Positions 34,500-42,875 of a DNA stretch of 64,000 nt are shown in pieces; the first letter of the stretch is position 1, and every line of letters starts with the position of its first letter. The position numbers and the translations under genes were made by a program. The notes under the pieces were generated by a model. That model ran no database searches, was not told the DNA's origin, and was given only the letters and a program-made list of their open reading frames with translations. Source of the DNA: Flavobacteriales bacterium (GTDB taxonomy: Bacteria; Bacteroidota; Bacteroidia; Flavobacteriales_E; Vicingaceae); contig JABTUP010000007.1 in assembly GCA_015075325.1 (NCBI GenBank), positions 62,001 through 126,000 of the forward strand. Direction: 5' to 3'.

Positions 34500-35173
34500 T
34501 CGGTGTCTAAATAGTAGCCGTAGCCCACTTTGGTTTTAATGCTGTTTTTGCCGAATGGTTTGTCAATTTTGTTTCGCAAAAAGTTGATGTAAACTTCAAT
34601 GGTGTTTGTGTTTGCTTCAAATGTTTTTCCCCATATTTCGTTTATCAAATCGTTTTTAGAAATAATGTCGCCTTTGTTTTCGGATAGTTTCATCAAAATT
34701 TGATATTCTCTCGGTGTAAGCGTTATTTCTTGATTTTGTCGGGTTACTTTTTTTGTGTTTGGATAAATTACAATATCGTCTGCTACAATTACGGTGTTTT
34801 GTGTGGTGGTTGTATTTGAGCGTTTAATAAGCGAATTGATACGAAGCAACAATTCTCGCATATAAAACGGTTTTGTCAAATAGTCGTCAGCACCGCAATT
34901 AAAACCTTGCACTTTGTCGTCTAATTCAGAAAAAGCCGTGAGCATTATTACCGGTGTTTGCGTGTTGTATTGACGAAAATCTTTGCACAGGTCAAAGCCG
35001 TTTTTGCCAGGCAAGTTGATGTCCATAATTACACAGTCGTAATTTTCTCGTTTCAACAATCGTTCAGCTAACAATCCATCATACAGCGAAGTTGTATTGA
35101 TAGCTTCGGCTTTCAATGTGTCGCTGATGTTTTTGTTTAGCGTTTGGTCGTCTTCTATTAAAAGAATATTCAT
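34496..35173 (-). CDS. OmpR-family response regulator of the efflux operon
   Basis: 225 residues. The receiver domain has acidic EDD (7-9), phospho-acceptor Asp51 in VIMDINLPGKNG, Thr in MLTAFSE and Lys in DDYLTKPF. The C-terminal winged helix holds LTPREYQILMKLSENKGDIIS and the recognition helix near NTIEVYINFLRNKI. It would switch on the czcCBA genes in response to metal through the partner kinase. A TAACTTTG -7 box ends 4 nt before its ATG, which suggests a leaderless message. Confidence 0.9.
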   Translation of the reverse strand: MNILLIEDDQTLNKNISDTLKAEAINTTSLYDGLLAERLLKRENYDCVIMDINLPGKNGFDLCKDFRQYNTQTPVIMLTAFSELDDKVQGFNCGADDYLTKPFYMRELLLRINSLIKRSNTTTTQNTVIVADDIVIYPNTKKVTRQNQEITLTPREYQILMKLSENKGDIISKNDLINEIWGKTFEANTNTIEVYINFLRNKIDKPFGKNSIKTKVGYGYYLDTE

Positions 35174-35177
35174 TTTA

Positions 35178-35185
35178 CAAAGTTA
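35178..35185 (-). promoter_or_regulatory. -7 box of the response-regulator gene
   Basis: Minus-strand TAACTTTG ends 4 nt from the ATG at 35173. Transcription would begin at or just before the start codon. Confidence 0.5.
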
Positions 35186-35374
35186 CAAATTCATTCATTG
35201 GTTGTTATGTCGTGCGTTTGCAAATGTGCCAATGTGTGTCGGCTGAAATTATTTTTTTAAGTGTGGTGGGAAAATTTTTAAACCCTTTCTTGTTATGTCC
35301 GATTTACGTGTCGGTTTTGTCGTGTCTGTTGATGTTAGCACTGTCACCTCACCTACGGTTGCAGCCAACGGCTC

Positions 35375-35541
35375 GGCTATGCGTAGTGCGGGATTTGAAC
35401 TGCAAACATTCAGTTTAGCACCAACGTAAGCTAAAGCTAAGTTTTGTGTTTTAATTTGATTATAAAAATACTAAACTTAGCTTTGGCGTAATATGAACTA
35501 CAAAGTTTAATTTTAAACTGCACCCCGCATTACGTATAGCC
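35375..35541. repeat. Large imperfect inverted repeat, non-coding
   Basis: Outer arms GGCTATGCGTAGTGCGGG (35375-35392) and CCCGCATTACGTATAGCC (35524-35541) pair at 16 of 18 positions. Nested inside are TAAGCTAAAGCTAAGTTT (35427-35444) and AAACTTAGCTTTGGCGTA (35473-35490). The rest of 35186-35640 is gene-free; a GTGTGC/GCACAC hairpin follows near 35545-35571. The folded unit could be a MITE, a structured RNA or an integration site; none is proven. Confidence 0.75.
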
Positions 35542-35643
35542 ATTGTGTGTGCCCTGCATGAGCAAAGCACACCTATCCGAAGCTTTATAAAAACATCAAA
35601 TATGCAAATAAAAGATGAAAAAGCAAAAGATAGGGAGTTTAAT

Positions 35644-37478
35644 TTTTTCTAGAGGGTGAAAGTCCCTTGCGTGCGGGACTAACAATCCGAAACGCTAGCA
35701 AGTTGCAAGGTGGTTAACTGTGAAGTTAGCACTGAAGGAAGCAAGACTGCAAAAGTTAGTACCGACGAACAGGAAGTACATAAGAGGCTATTAAAAGGGG
35801 ATAAGCAAGCACACCATTGCAACGTCCAAAGCGAACAAAAACCTTTTACTAGTAGATGTACCGGGCATTAACCGAAAGAAAAAGCTCTTACCAGGGGAGG
35901 TCTTCGCAGTTACGAGTTAACAGAGCGAAGAAGTCAGCAGAAGTCATAGTACTTTGCAGCAACGAGCTAACTGAAAACGTGAACAAAAGGTTGGAGGACT
36001 CACAAGCAAAGGAAGGACAGAACGTAAAATGGTTTTCAATTCGGAATGGAATTTAAAAGATAGCCACCCGAAACGAAAACAAGTTAAAACAAAAGTAAAC
36101 CGAGTATGATTGAACAAGTAGTACACCCTTACAATTTGCAAAAAGCATTACAACAAGTAATAGCTAACAAAGGTAGTGCAGGAGTAGATGGCATGCAAAC
36201 CTCACAACTAGAGGCACATTTTCGAGAACACAAACCAACACTATTGCAAGCAGTAAAGGAAAACCACTACAAGCCACAAGCCATACTTGGCGTGGAAATT
36301 CCAAAGAGCAATGGCAAAGTCCGACTACTAGGAGTACCCACCGTAACCGATAGGTTACTACAACAAGCAGTATCACAAGTGTTGATGCCTAAGTACGAAC
36401 AAGAATTTAGTGAAAACAGTTACGGATTTAGACCCCGAAAAAATGCACGCCAAGCAGTTGGCAAAGCATTGGAACACATCCACGAAGGGTTTACCTACAT
36501 TGTAGATACCGACCTAAAGAACTTTTTCGACGAAGTAGACCACTGCCTGCTTTTAAACTTACTGTATCAAAAAGTAAAATGCCCCATTACCCTACAACTT
36601 ATCCGTAAATGGTTACGAACACCAATACGAATAAACGGCAAGCTACAAAAACGCAGAAAAGGAGTACCGCAAGGAAGTCCACTAAGCCCACTGTTGTCAA
36701 ACATCCTGCTCAACGAGTTGGATAAAGAACTAACACGGCGAAAACTTCGTTTTGTACGTTATGCCGATGATTTTAGTATCTACACCAAATCCAAAAACCA
36801 AGCGTTGATGATAGAAAAAGTGGTATTCAAGTTCCTGAAAACCAAACTAAAACTAAGCATCAACACCGAAAAGAGTGGGATAAGAAAACCCGTTCAATTC
36901 GAGATTTTGGGGTTTGGGTTTGTACCCACGTATAAGAAAGGCGACAAAGGGCAGTACCAATTGGTAGTAAGCGAAAAAGCATGGCAGCGATTAAAAATGC
37001 GAGTAAAATCGATAACCCGAAAAACAACACCAGCAAGTTTTGAAGAACGAATAGCCAAAATAAACGAAGTACAACGAGGATGGTTAAACTATTTTAGAGG
37101 TACGAGTATATACGGTAAACTTCGCGATTTAGACGGATGGTTGCGTAACCGTTTACGCTACTGTATATGGCACGACTGGAAAAAACCCGAACGCAAGAGG
37201 AAAAACCTTATACGATTAGGAGTTGACCAAGACCACGCCTACGCATGGAGTAGAACGAGGAAAGGCGGTTGGGCAGTTGCTCAGAGTCCTATTTTGGGAA
37301 CAACGATAACACTTAAAAGGCTCTTACTACGAAAGTACCAAGCTATGTTGGATGTTTACTTAGAACTTAACCCATCATTTTGCGAACCGCCGTATACGAG
37401 AACCTATCCCGAAAGCTTTCGGGAGTGGTGTGAGAGGTGCACTCCGTCAGTTTATCTGGCGGAGCCATCTACTCGATT
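35644..37478 (+). mobile_element. Group II intron with maturase
   Basis: The 5' ribozyme domain is marked by AGAGGGTGAAAGTCCC (35651 on) and the following GTGAAGTTAGCACTGAAGGA region; the reverse-transcriptase/maturase gene sits inside; the 3' part ends with GGTGTGAGAGG and CTACTCGATT (37469-37478), the domain V-VI end. The 3' edge is exact because the partial copy at 27453 diverges at the same base. The 5' edge is approximate, as no clear GTGCG start is seen. It lacks an endonuclease domain. Insertion lies just behind the stop of a convergent secreted-protein gene. Confidence 0.87.
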
Positions 37479-37521
37479 ATGCATAGTTTTTTATATTCCA
37501 CCGTTTTCAGTTTTTTTATAA
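36106..37521 (+). CDS. ltrA: Group II intron reverse transcriptase/maturase
   Basis: 471 residues as open frame. RT blocks are intact: GSAGVDGM, VRLLGVPTVTDRLLQQAV, NSYGFRPRKNARQAV, DTDLKNFFDEVDH, GVPQGSPLSPLLSNI and the catalytic RYADDFSIY, then the maturase X domain (about 290-400, including GWLNYFRG). No HNH endonuclease follows, so mobility would rely on target priming by other means. The true protein probably ends near YLELNPSF (residue 425); the frame continues without a stop through domains V and VI and 43 nt past the intron edge, overlapping the convergent gene at 37491. Confidence 0.88.
   Translation: MIEQVVHPYNLQKALQQVIANKGSAGVDGMQTSQLEAHFREHKPTLLQAVKENHYKPQAILGVEIPKSNGKVRLLGVPTVTDRLLQQAVSQVLMPKYEQEFSENSYGFRPRKNARQAVGKALEHIHEGFTYIVDTDLKNFFDEVDHCLLLNLLYQKVKCPITLQLIRKWLRTPIRINGKLQKRRKGVPQGSPLSPLLSNILLNELDKELTRRKLRFVRYADDFSIYTKSKNQALMIEKVVFKFLKTKLKLSINTEKSGIRKPVQFEILGFGFVPTYKKGDKGQYQLVVSEKAWQRLKMRVKSITRKTTPASFEERIAKINEVQRGWLNYFRGTSIYGKLRDLDGWLRNRLRYCIWHDWKKPERKRKNLIRLGVDQDHAYAWSRTRKGGWAVAQSPILGTTITLKRLLLRKYQAMLDVYLELNPSFCEPPYTRTYPESFREWCERCTPSVYLAEPSTRLCIVFYIPPFSVFL
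37231..37478 (+). repeat. Direct repeat shared with the left intron fragment
   Basis: Same orientation as 27134-27453 and nearly identical outside two insertions in the left copy. The pair brackets the RND efflux genes about 10 kb apart. An 18-bp palindrome TCCCGAAAGCTTTCGGGA (37407-37424) lies in the domain V region of both. Confidence 0.9.
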
Positions 37522-37988
37522 ATCAGTCGTCCATTTTTAAATTCAAAAAAGACTCTAGTCCAGTCGCTCAAACTTAAAAACAAATGGTTTTTTCCTTTTA
37601 ATTCGGCAAAGTAGGGAGTCAGAGTTATGCTAAATTCTCCATTTCTTATTGTCAACGGTGAAACTTTTACATACCGCAGTTTGTTTTTGTTTTCCCGAAA
37701 TATTTTTTTCCTATTTCCCAATCCGATTTTTTGAATCCGAAATCCATTAATTGAATCTGGTATTTTTGAAACGTATTCTTGGTTTTCTATAAAAATTGTT
37801 GTCGGTTGTTTTGTTTGAGAGTATTTGTTATAAAACGAGTCAATTTCTATTGTATATTTTTCAATTGCGGTCAAATACAAAGAATCCGTCTCCGACATTT
37901 TTAATAATTCTGAACTCCAATTTTTATTTTGTCCGAACCCACCGAATGACATAAAAAGGAGGAAAAATATGTTTAGAAATCTGTTCAT
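37491..37988 (-). CDS. Small secreted protein, unknown
   Basis: 165 residues with a signal peptide ending near FGQ (residue 20). The mature chain starts with an amphipathic helix and continues into several beta strands, ending in WTRVFFEFKNGRLIYKKTE; no recognised domain. It is flanked on its 3' side by the group II intron, whose open frame overlaps the last codons, and upstream by a 229-bp region with strong hairpins. Codon choice is similar to the rest of the window. Possibly part of the accessory segment. Function unknown. Confidence 0.6.
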   Translation of the reverse strand: MNRFLNIFFLLFMSFGGFGQNKNWSSELLKMSETDSLYLTAIEKYTIEIDSFYNKYSQTKQPTTIFIENQEYVSKIPDSINGFRIQKIGLGNRKKIFRENKNKLRYVKVSPLTIRNGEFSITLTPYFAELKGKNHLFLSLSDWTRVFFEFKNGRLIYKKTENGGI

Positions 37989-38009
37989 TTAAATTATGCA
38001 CAACTTGTT

Positions 38010-38080
38010 TATATATACACCTTAAGTATACCAATACACCCAAAAACAGGTATATATGTACACCTTTTGGTGTATATATC
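38010..38080. repeat. TATATACACC repeat cluster
   Basis: TATATATACACCTT (38010-38023) and TATATATGTACACCTT (38051-38066) are near-direct repeats; the second forms a palindrome with GGTGTATATATC (38069-38080) around TTTT. TACACC also occurs at 38035-38040. It lies just upstream of the secreted-protein gene (minus strand) and could be its operator. Confidence 0.5.
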
Positions 38081-38112
38081 TAATTTCAAAAATATTAATT
38101 TAATTTGTTATA

Positions 38113-38138
38113 AACCATTAAAAGGGCTTTTAATGGTT
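38113..38138. terminator. Hairpin 1 downstream of panB
   Basis: Perfect palindromic arms AACCATTAAAAG and CTTTTAATGGTT with central GG. It is paired with a second hairpin at 38143-38170, and the two together are the likely panB transcript end. Confidence 0.5.
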
Positions 38139-38142
38139 AGCA

Positions 38143-38170
38143 AACTTAGGGTATTGTTGTACCCTAAGTT
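38143..38170. terminator. Hairpin 2 downstream of panB
   Basis: Perfect 11-bp stem AACTTAGGGTA / TACCCTAAGTT with a 6-nt loop. No T tract follows on the minus strand, so it may stabilise or block transcripts instead of classic termination. Confidence 0.5.
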
Positions 38171-38217
38171 GTTATATTATGCTTTTAAATAAAAGTTGAA
38201 ATGTAAAAACTGCTTTG

Positions 38218-39033
38218 TTAATACTGTTCGTCTTTATTCGGGAAATCTAAGCTTTTAACATCTTCAATATAGTTTTCAACGGCACCTTTAATTTCATCAT
38301 ACAAATTTGCATAACGGCGTAAAAATCGAGGGCTAAATTCGTGCGTTATGCCTAGCATGTCGTGTACAACTAATACTTGTCCATCAACACCATTGCCAGC
38401 TCCAATACCTATTACTGGTATTTTAACCTCTTGAGCAACTTTTGTAGCCAATTTAGCTGGAATTTTTTCCAAAACCAAAGCAAAACAACCTGCTTGTTCG
38501 AGCAATTTGGCGTCAGCAATTAGTTTTTTTGCTTCTTCGTCTTCTTTAGCCCGAACCACATAAGTTCCAAATTTATAAATAGATTGAGGAGTTAAACCCA
38601 AATGTCCCATAACGGGTATTCCTGCAGAAAGTATTCGTTTTACAGATTCTAAAATTTCTTCACCACCTTCTAATTTTACCGCATGAGCACCAGATTCTTT
38701 CATAATTCTAATTGCAGAAGAGAGTGCTTCTTTTGAATTTCCTTGGTAGGTTCCAAAAGGTAAATCAACAACTACTAAACAACGATTAATTGCTCTAATT
38801 ACTGATGAAGCATGATAAATCATTTGGTCAAGCGTAATTGGTAAGGTGGTTTCATGTCCTGCCATTACATTAGATGCTGAATCGCCAACCAGTATAATAT
38901 CTATACCAGCATTATCAATAATTTTTGCTAATGAAAAATCATAGCCAGTTAACATGGCAATTTTTTCGCCTCTATGTTTCATTTCTTGCAACACGTGAGT
39001 AGTTACTCTTTTAACGTCTTTATGTACCGACAT
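38218..39033 (-). CDS. panB: 3-methyl-2-oxobutanoate hydroxymethyltransferase
   Basis: 271 residues of TIM-barrel enzyme, the first step of pantothenate synthesis (ketovalerate to ketopantoate using methylene-THF). Typical strings are [37 protein letters not shown] with metal-binding Asp, PFGTYQG, the KLEGG segment, GHLGLTPQS and [21 protein letters not shown]. Length and motifs are those of a complete enzyme. It is monocistronic, with a -7 box TAGTTTTG 69 nt upstream and two hairpins downstream. No panC or panD is in the window. Confidence 0.95.
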   Translation of the reverse strand: MSVHKDVKRVTTHVLQEMKHRGEKIAMLTGYDFSLAKIIDNAGIDIILVGDSASNVMAGHETTLPITLDQMIYHASSVIRAINRCLVVVDLPFGTYQGNSKEALSSAIRIMKESGAHAVKLEGGEEILESVKRILSAGIPVMGHLGLTPQSIYKFGTYVVRAKEDEEAKKLIADAKLLEQAGCFALVLEKIPAKLATKVAQEVKIPVIGIGAGNGVDGQVLVVHDMLGITHEFSPRFLRRYANLYDEIKGAVENYIEDVKSLDFPNKDEQY

Positions 39034-39102
39034 GGTTTCCTTTGGTTTGATTAATACTGCCGTTTATTATTAATATTTACCTTTTGTAAAATATATAGTT
39101 GG

Positions 39103-39110
39103 CAAAACTA
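39103..39110 (-). promoter_or_regulatory. -7 box of panB
   Basis: Minus-strand TAGTTTTG (TAnnTTTG), about 69 nt before the panB ATG. Nothing else definite is visible in the 232-bp divergent spacer. Confidence 0.5.
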
Positions 39111-39265
39111 CAAAATATGTTTGTTTTAATTATAAATGATAAATTTGTAGTTCGGTTAATAAAAAAAAATATGAAATAGCCACTAACAACTTGTTTGTTG
39201 CACACAAACATCAATGAAGTTAAGGCTATTCCATATGACAACTAAAAAATAATATATATCTACAT

Positions 39266-40414
39266 ATGAAAAAAAATTTATCTTATTTGTTAGCAATTGT
39301 TGGAGCTTTTACTTTGTACTCTTGCGAAACAGAAATAAAAACCAATGCTGAGTATAAAGATATTACGGTGATTTATGGTTTGTTAAATCCAAACGAATCA
39401 AACCATTACATTAAAATTACCAAAGCATTTTTAGGCGAAGGCAATGCTAATGATTTGGCTAATAATTCAGCCAATTTTAATTATGCTGATGGTGAATTAG
39501 ATGTTAGAATTGATGAGTATAATGCTAACAGTACTTTTGTTCGTTCATTTTCTTTATCAAGAACAGTAAATGAAATACCAAAAGATGATGGTGTTTTTTC
39601 AAATACCGATAATGTGTTGTATAAGTTTGTTGAACCATCGCTTAAAAAAGATTATTCATATAAATTAAACATTGTAAATAAAACTTTAGGCAAAGAAATT
39701 ACTTCTGAAACTAAAATTGCAAACGACCCTAGTTTAACTAACTTAAACCAAATAACTAAACTAAAATTAGTTAACTCATCGGGTTCGTATTTAAACCACG
39801 ATTTTAACATACGAACAGGTGCTAATTCTGGAAAAGTAAAAGTTAACTTAATTTTTAGTTATGCCAATCACTTTACTGATACGGCTATACAACCAGAGGT
39901 AAAAACAGTAAAAATTTCATTAGGCGAACAAAAAACAACCACCACAGAAGGTGGAGATATTTTAGTTTTTACGCTTAATGGAGCTAACTTCTTTTCTGCG
40001 TTAACCAATTCTATTAGTGCTAGTGTACCTAATTTAAACTACAGAAGAATTAACAACTGTGTTTTAGAGGTAATTTCAGCAGGAGTTGATTTAGCTACAT
40101 ACATTTCAGTTAATGAGCCATCAACATCAATTACTCAAAACAAACCAGAGTTTACCAATTTAACTAATGCGTTAGGTGTTTTTTCATCACGAAACATTAA
40201 AAATATTTACACCGCATCATCGGGTTTTAATGCAACCAATCCTTCTACCGAAAACCTTAATGGTTTTGATAACGATGGACAAACAAATTTTGATAATGAT
40301 ACAAAGGAAAAAATATTAACCATGGGATTAAATTTTTGTGACCCATTTAATACCAGTACTTACGCTCCTCGATGTGTTGATGTAATTTCAAATTGGAATA
40401 CATTTAATCCTTAA
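39266..40414 (+). CDS. Predicted outer lipoprotein, DUF4249-like
   Basis: 382 residues with the lipobox GAFTLYSC (Cys20) and a beta-rich mature part without catalytic motifs. An early stretch, DITVIYGLLNPNESNHYIKI, resembles the opening of DUF4249-type Bacteroidota lipoproteins often found near TonB-dependent systems; that assignment is tentative and no SusC-like gene is adjacent. A C-terminal segment contains the Cys pair in LNFCDPFNTSTYAPRCVD, possibly a disulfide. It stands alone, followed by an intrinsic terminator. Confidence 0.62.
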   Translation: MKKNLSYLLAIVGAFTLYSCETEIKTNAEYKDITVIYGLLNPNESNHYIKITKAFLGEGNANDLANNSANFNYADGELDVRIDEYNANSTFVRSFSLSRTVNEIPKDDGVFSNTDNVLYKFVEPSLKKDYSYKLNIVNKTLGKEITSETKIANDPSLTNLNQITKLKLVNSSGSYLNHDFNIRTGANSGKVKVNLIFSYANHFTDTAIQPEVKTVKISLGEQKTTTTEGGDILVFTLNGANFFSALTNSISASVPNLNYRRINNCVLEVISAGVDLATYISVNEPSTSITQNKPEFTNLTNALGVFSSRNIKNIYTASSGFNATNPSTENLNGFDNDGQTNFDNDTKEKILTMGLNFCDPFNTSTYAPRCVDVISNWNTFNP

Positions 40415-40435
40415 TATAAAAATTAAATCAGTGAT

Positions 40436-40469
40436 AAAAGCCGCAAACTACTAGTTGCGGCTTTTTTTT
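40436..40469 (+). terminator. Terminator after the lipoprotein gene
   Basis: Stem AAAAGCCGCAA / TTGCGGCTTTT followed by eight T residues, 22 bp after the stop codon. Confidence 0.9.
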
Positions 40470-40613
40470 CTGCCTAAATGTCAGTTGTTTTGTCATAAAT
40501 TATCGCAATCATTTTCTTTAGTCTGTCAAAGTTTCTTTAAAACAGGGTTGTTTTTCAATGGCATATCATTTGAATAAAAGCTAATCGTAAAAAAAAAACT
40601 AAAACTAAATATT

Positions 40614-42524
40614 ATGAGTAAAATAATTGGAATAGACTTAGGAACAACCAACTCTTGTGTATCTGTAATGGAAGGAAACGAGCCAGTAGTAATTCCTAAT
40701 GCTGAAGGTAAAAGAACAACTCCATCAATCGTAGCATTCTTAGAAGGTGGCGAAAGAGCAGTTGGTGACCCAGCAAAAAGACAAGCAATAACAAACCCTA
40801 AAAAAACAATTGCCTCTATCAAACGTTTTATGGGTAACTCTTTTGATCAAGTAAGTGAAGAAATTAAGCGATCGGCTTACGAAGTAGTAAAAGGAGATAA
40901 CAATACACCTAGAGTTAAAATTGATGATAGACTTTATACTCCTCAAGAAATTTCAGCAATGGTACTTCAAAAAATGAAGAAAACTGCTGAAGACTATTTA
41001 GGACAAACTGTTACAGAAGCTGTTATTACTGTACCAGCATACTTTAATGACGCTCAACGTCAAGCAACAAAAGAAGCTGGAGAAATTGCAGGTTTAAAAG
41101 TAAAAAGAATTATTAACGAACCAACAGCAGCTGCTTTAGCTTATGGTTTAGACAAAAAAAATCAAGACCTTAAAATTATTGTGTTTGACTGTGGTGGTGG
41201 AACACACGACGTTTCAGTTCTTGAATTAGGTGATGGAGTATTTGAAGTTAAATCTACTGACGGAGATACTCACTTAGGAGGAGATGACTTTGACCAAGTA
41301 ATTATCGATTGGTTAGCAGATGAATTCAAAAAAGAAGAAAATGTTGACTTGAGATTAGACGCAATGGCACTTCAACGATTAAAAGAAGCTGCCGAAAAAG
41401 CAAAAATAGAATTATCAAGTACTACTCAAACAGAAATTAACTTGCCTTATGTTACGGTAACAGCTAGTGGACCAAAACACTTGGTTAGATCTTTAAACAG
41501 AGCACAATTCGAACAGTTGGCTGATAGTTTAATAAAACGAACCATTGAGCCATGTAAAACAGCTCTTAAAAATGCTGGTTACTCTACTTCAGATATTAAC
41601 GAAGTAATTTTAGTTGGAGGTTCTACTAGAATACCTGCAATACAAGATGCAGTAAAAAAATTCTTTGGTAAAGAGCCAAGCAAAGGAGTTAACCCTGATG
41701 AAGTTGTTGCTATTGGAGCAGCTATTCAAGGTGGCGTGTTAACTGGTGAAGTTAAAGATGTGTTGTTGTTAGATGTTACACCTTTATCATTAGGTATTGA
41801 AACCATGGGTGGAGTAATGACTAAATTAATTGAAGCAAATACAACCATTCCAACAAAAAAATCAGAAACCTTCTCAACAGCCTCTGATAATCAACCAGCA
41901 GTAGATATTCATGTGTTGCAGGGAGAAAGATCAATGGCAAAAGACAACAAGTCGTTAGGAAGATTTCAATTAACAGATATTCCACCAGCACCAAGAGGAG
42001 TTCCTCAAATTGAAGTAACTTTTGATATTGATGCAAACGGAATTATGCAAATTTCTGCTAAAGATAAAGCTACAGGAAAACAACAAAGTATTCGAATTGA
42101 AGCTTCTTCAGGATTAAGTGACGATGAAATAGCTAGAATGAAACGTGAAGCTGAAGAAAATGCTGAAGCGGATAAATTAGCTAAAGAAAATGCTGATACT
42201 GTAAATCAAGCTGATGGGTTGATTTTCCAAACAGAAAAACAATTGAAAGAGTACGGAGATAAAATTCCTGCTGATAAAAAACAACCAATTGAAGATGCTT
42301 TAGCTGAACTGAAAAAAGCTCACGAAGCTAAAGATGTTGCAGCAATGAAAGCAGGTATTGAAAAATTAAATACAGTTTTCCAAGCAGCTTCACAAGAAAT
42401 GTACAATGCACAACAACAAGCTGATGCAACAAACCAAGGTGGTGGAGCAGGGCAGGGAAGTGCATCAGGTAATGATGAAGTTACTGATGTAGATTTCGAA
42501 GAAGTTTCTGATGAGAAAAAATAA
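40614..42524 (+). CDS. dnaK: Molecular chaperone DnaK (Hsp70)
   Basis: 636 residues, full family length. ATPase domain: [19 protein letters not shown] (phosphate 1), [35 protein letters not shown] and [12 protein letters not shown]. The substrate-binding domain starts with [19 protein letters not shown], followed by the helical lid and the C-terminal DVDFEEVSD motif. The chaperone folds and protects proteins with DnaJ and GrpE, neither of which is adjacent. The G in FDCGGGT has a Cys before it, as in many homologues. No CIRCE element was recognised upstream. An intrinsic terminator follows. Confidence 0.98.
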   Translation: MSKIIGIDLGTTNSCVSVMEGNEPVVIPNAEGKRTTPSIVAFLEGGERAVGDPAKRQAITNPKKTIASIKRFMGNSFDQVSEEIKRSAYEVVKGDNNTPRVKIDDRLYTPQEISAMVLQKMKKTAEDYLGQTVTEAVITVPAYFNDAQRQATKEAGEIAGLKVKRIINEPTAAALAYGLDKKNQDLKIIVFDCGGGTHDVSVLELGDGVFEVKSTDGDTHLGGDDFDQVIIDWLADEFKKEENVDLRLDAMALQRLKEAAEKAKIELSSTTQTEINLPYVTVTASGPKHLVRSLNRAQFEQLADSLIKRTIEPCKTALKNAGYSTSDINEVILVGGSTRIPAIQDAVKKFFGKEPSKGVNPDEVVAIGAAIQGGVLTGEVKDVLLLDVTPLSLGIETMGGVMTKLIEANTTIPTKKSETFSTASDNQPAVDIHVLQGERSMAKDNKSLGRFQLTDIPPAPRGVPQIEVTFDIDANGIMQISAKDKATGKQQSIRIEASSGLSDDEIARMKREAEENAEADKLAKENADTVNQADGLIFQTEKQLKEYGDKIPADKKQPIEDALAELKKAHEAKDVAAMKAGIEKLNTVFQAASQEMYNAQQQADATNQGGGAGQGSASGNDEVTDVDFEEVSDEKK

Positions 42525-42541
42525 TCGAAAATAGTTTCAAC

Positions 42542-42570
42542 AAAAAAGCCGAGTTTATCTCGGCTTTTTT
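42542..42570. terminator. Bidirectional terminator between dnaK and DUF3820 gene
   Basis: AAAAAAGCCGAG / CTCGGCTTTTTT, 12-bp stem with a 5-nt loop; T tracts on both strands. The last codons of the convergent gene lie inside the stem. Confidence 0.92.
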
Positions 42571-42806
42571 GTTGTTTTAATTTTCTCCTTTAAAGGAATT
42601 AATAATTCTTCCAATCCATTTATTCTTATTTCCATCATCGTTTCAAGTAAAATTCCCAATTTCCCTTTTGGAAAACCTTTTTGTTTAAACCAAACCAAAT
42701 AAAACTCTGGTAAATTACAAATAAGCCAACCTTTGTATTTTCCAAATGGCATTTGAGTAGTAATCAACTCAAGCAATATTTTGGGGTCGCCAGATAAATT
42801 ATTCAT
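42555..42806 (-). CDS. DUF3820-family small protein
   Basis: 83 residues. The conserved core is MPFGKYKGWLICNLPEFYLVWF followed by KGFPKGKLG, which defines DUF3820 (a family with the fold of the putative quorum-sensing-regulated virulence factor). It is soluble and has no signal peptide; the function is unknown. Its stop codon (42555-42557) lies inside the dnaK terminator hairpin, so the two convergent genes share a termination signal and part of its coding end. Confidence 0.85.
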   Translation of the reverse strand: MNNLSGDPKILLELITTQMPFGKYKGWLICNLPEFYLVWFKQKGFPKGKLGILLETMMEIRINGLEELLIPLKEKIKTTKKPR

Positions 42807-42820
42807 GTTGTAAATATCAT

Positions 42821-42851
42821 AAAAAAAAGAGCCGCAATATTGCGACTCTTT
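42821..42851 (-). terminator. Terminator of the M4 peptidase gene
   Basis: Near-perfect stem AAAGAGCCGCAAT / ATTGCGACTCTTT (42826-42851) with a run of U on the minus-strand transcript (eight A at 42821-42828). Confidence 0.85.
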
Positions 42852-42875
42852 AAAACTAAAAATTAATTAAAAATA

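Noticed and set aside
27587-35173. Foreign origin of the efflux genes based on base composition alone
   Set aside because: The cassette looks slightly richer in GC by eye, but the difference was not computed; only the flanking intron repeats are used as evidence.
35212-35418. A 68-codon frame left of the inverted repeat
   Set aside because: It overlaps the outer arm of the repeat, lacks recognisable motifs or a promoter, and its Cys-rich translation looks random.
35341-35571. Integron attC site as explanation of the inverted repeat
   Set aside because: No integrase gene is present and the canonical core sites at both ends are not seen.
35856-36056. A 66-codon frame before the maturase
   Set aside because: It lies in the intron's ribozyme domain, whose RNA structure explains the sequence.
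40470-40613. CIRCE heat-shock operator upstream of dnaK
   Set aside because: No nine-base inverted repeat with nine-base spacing fits; the region is plain AT-rich DNA with no clear -7 box.
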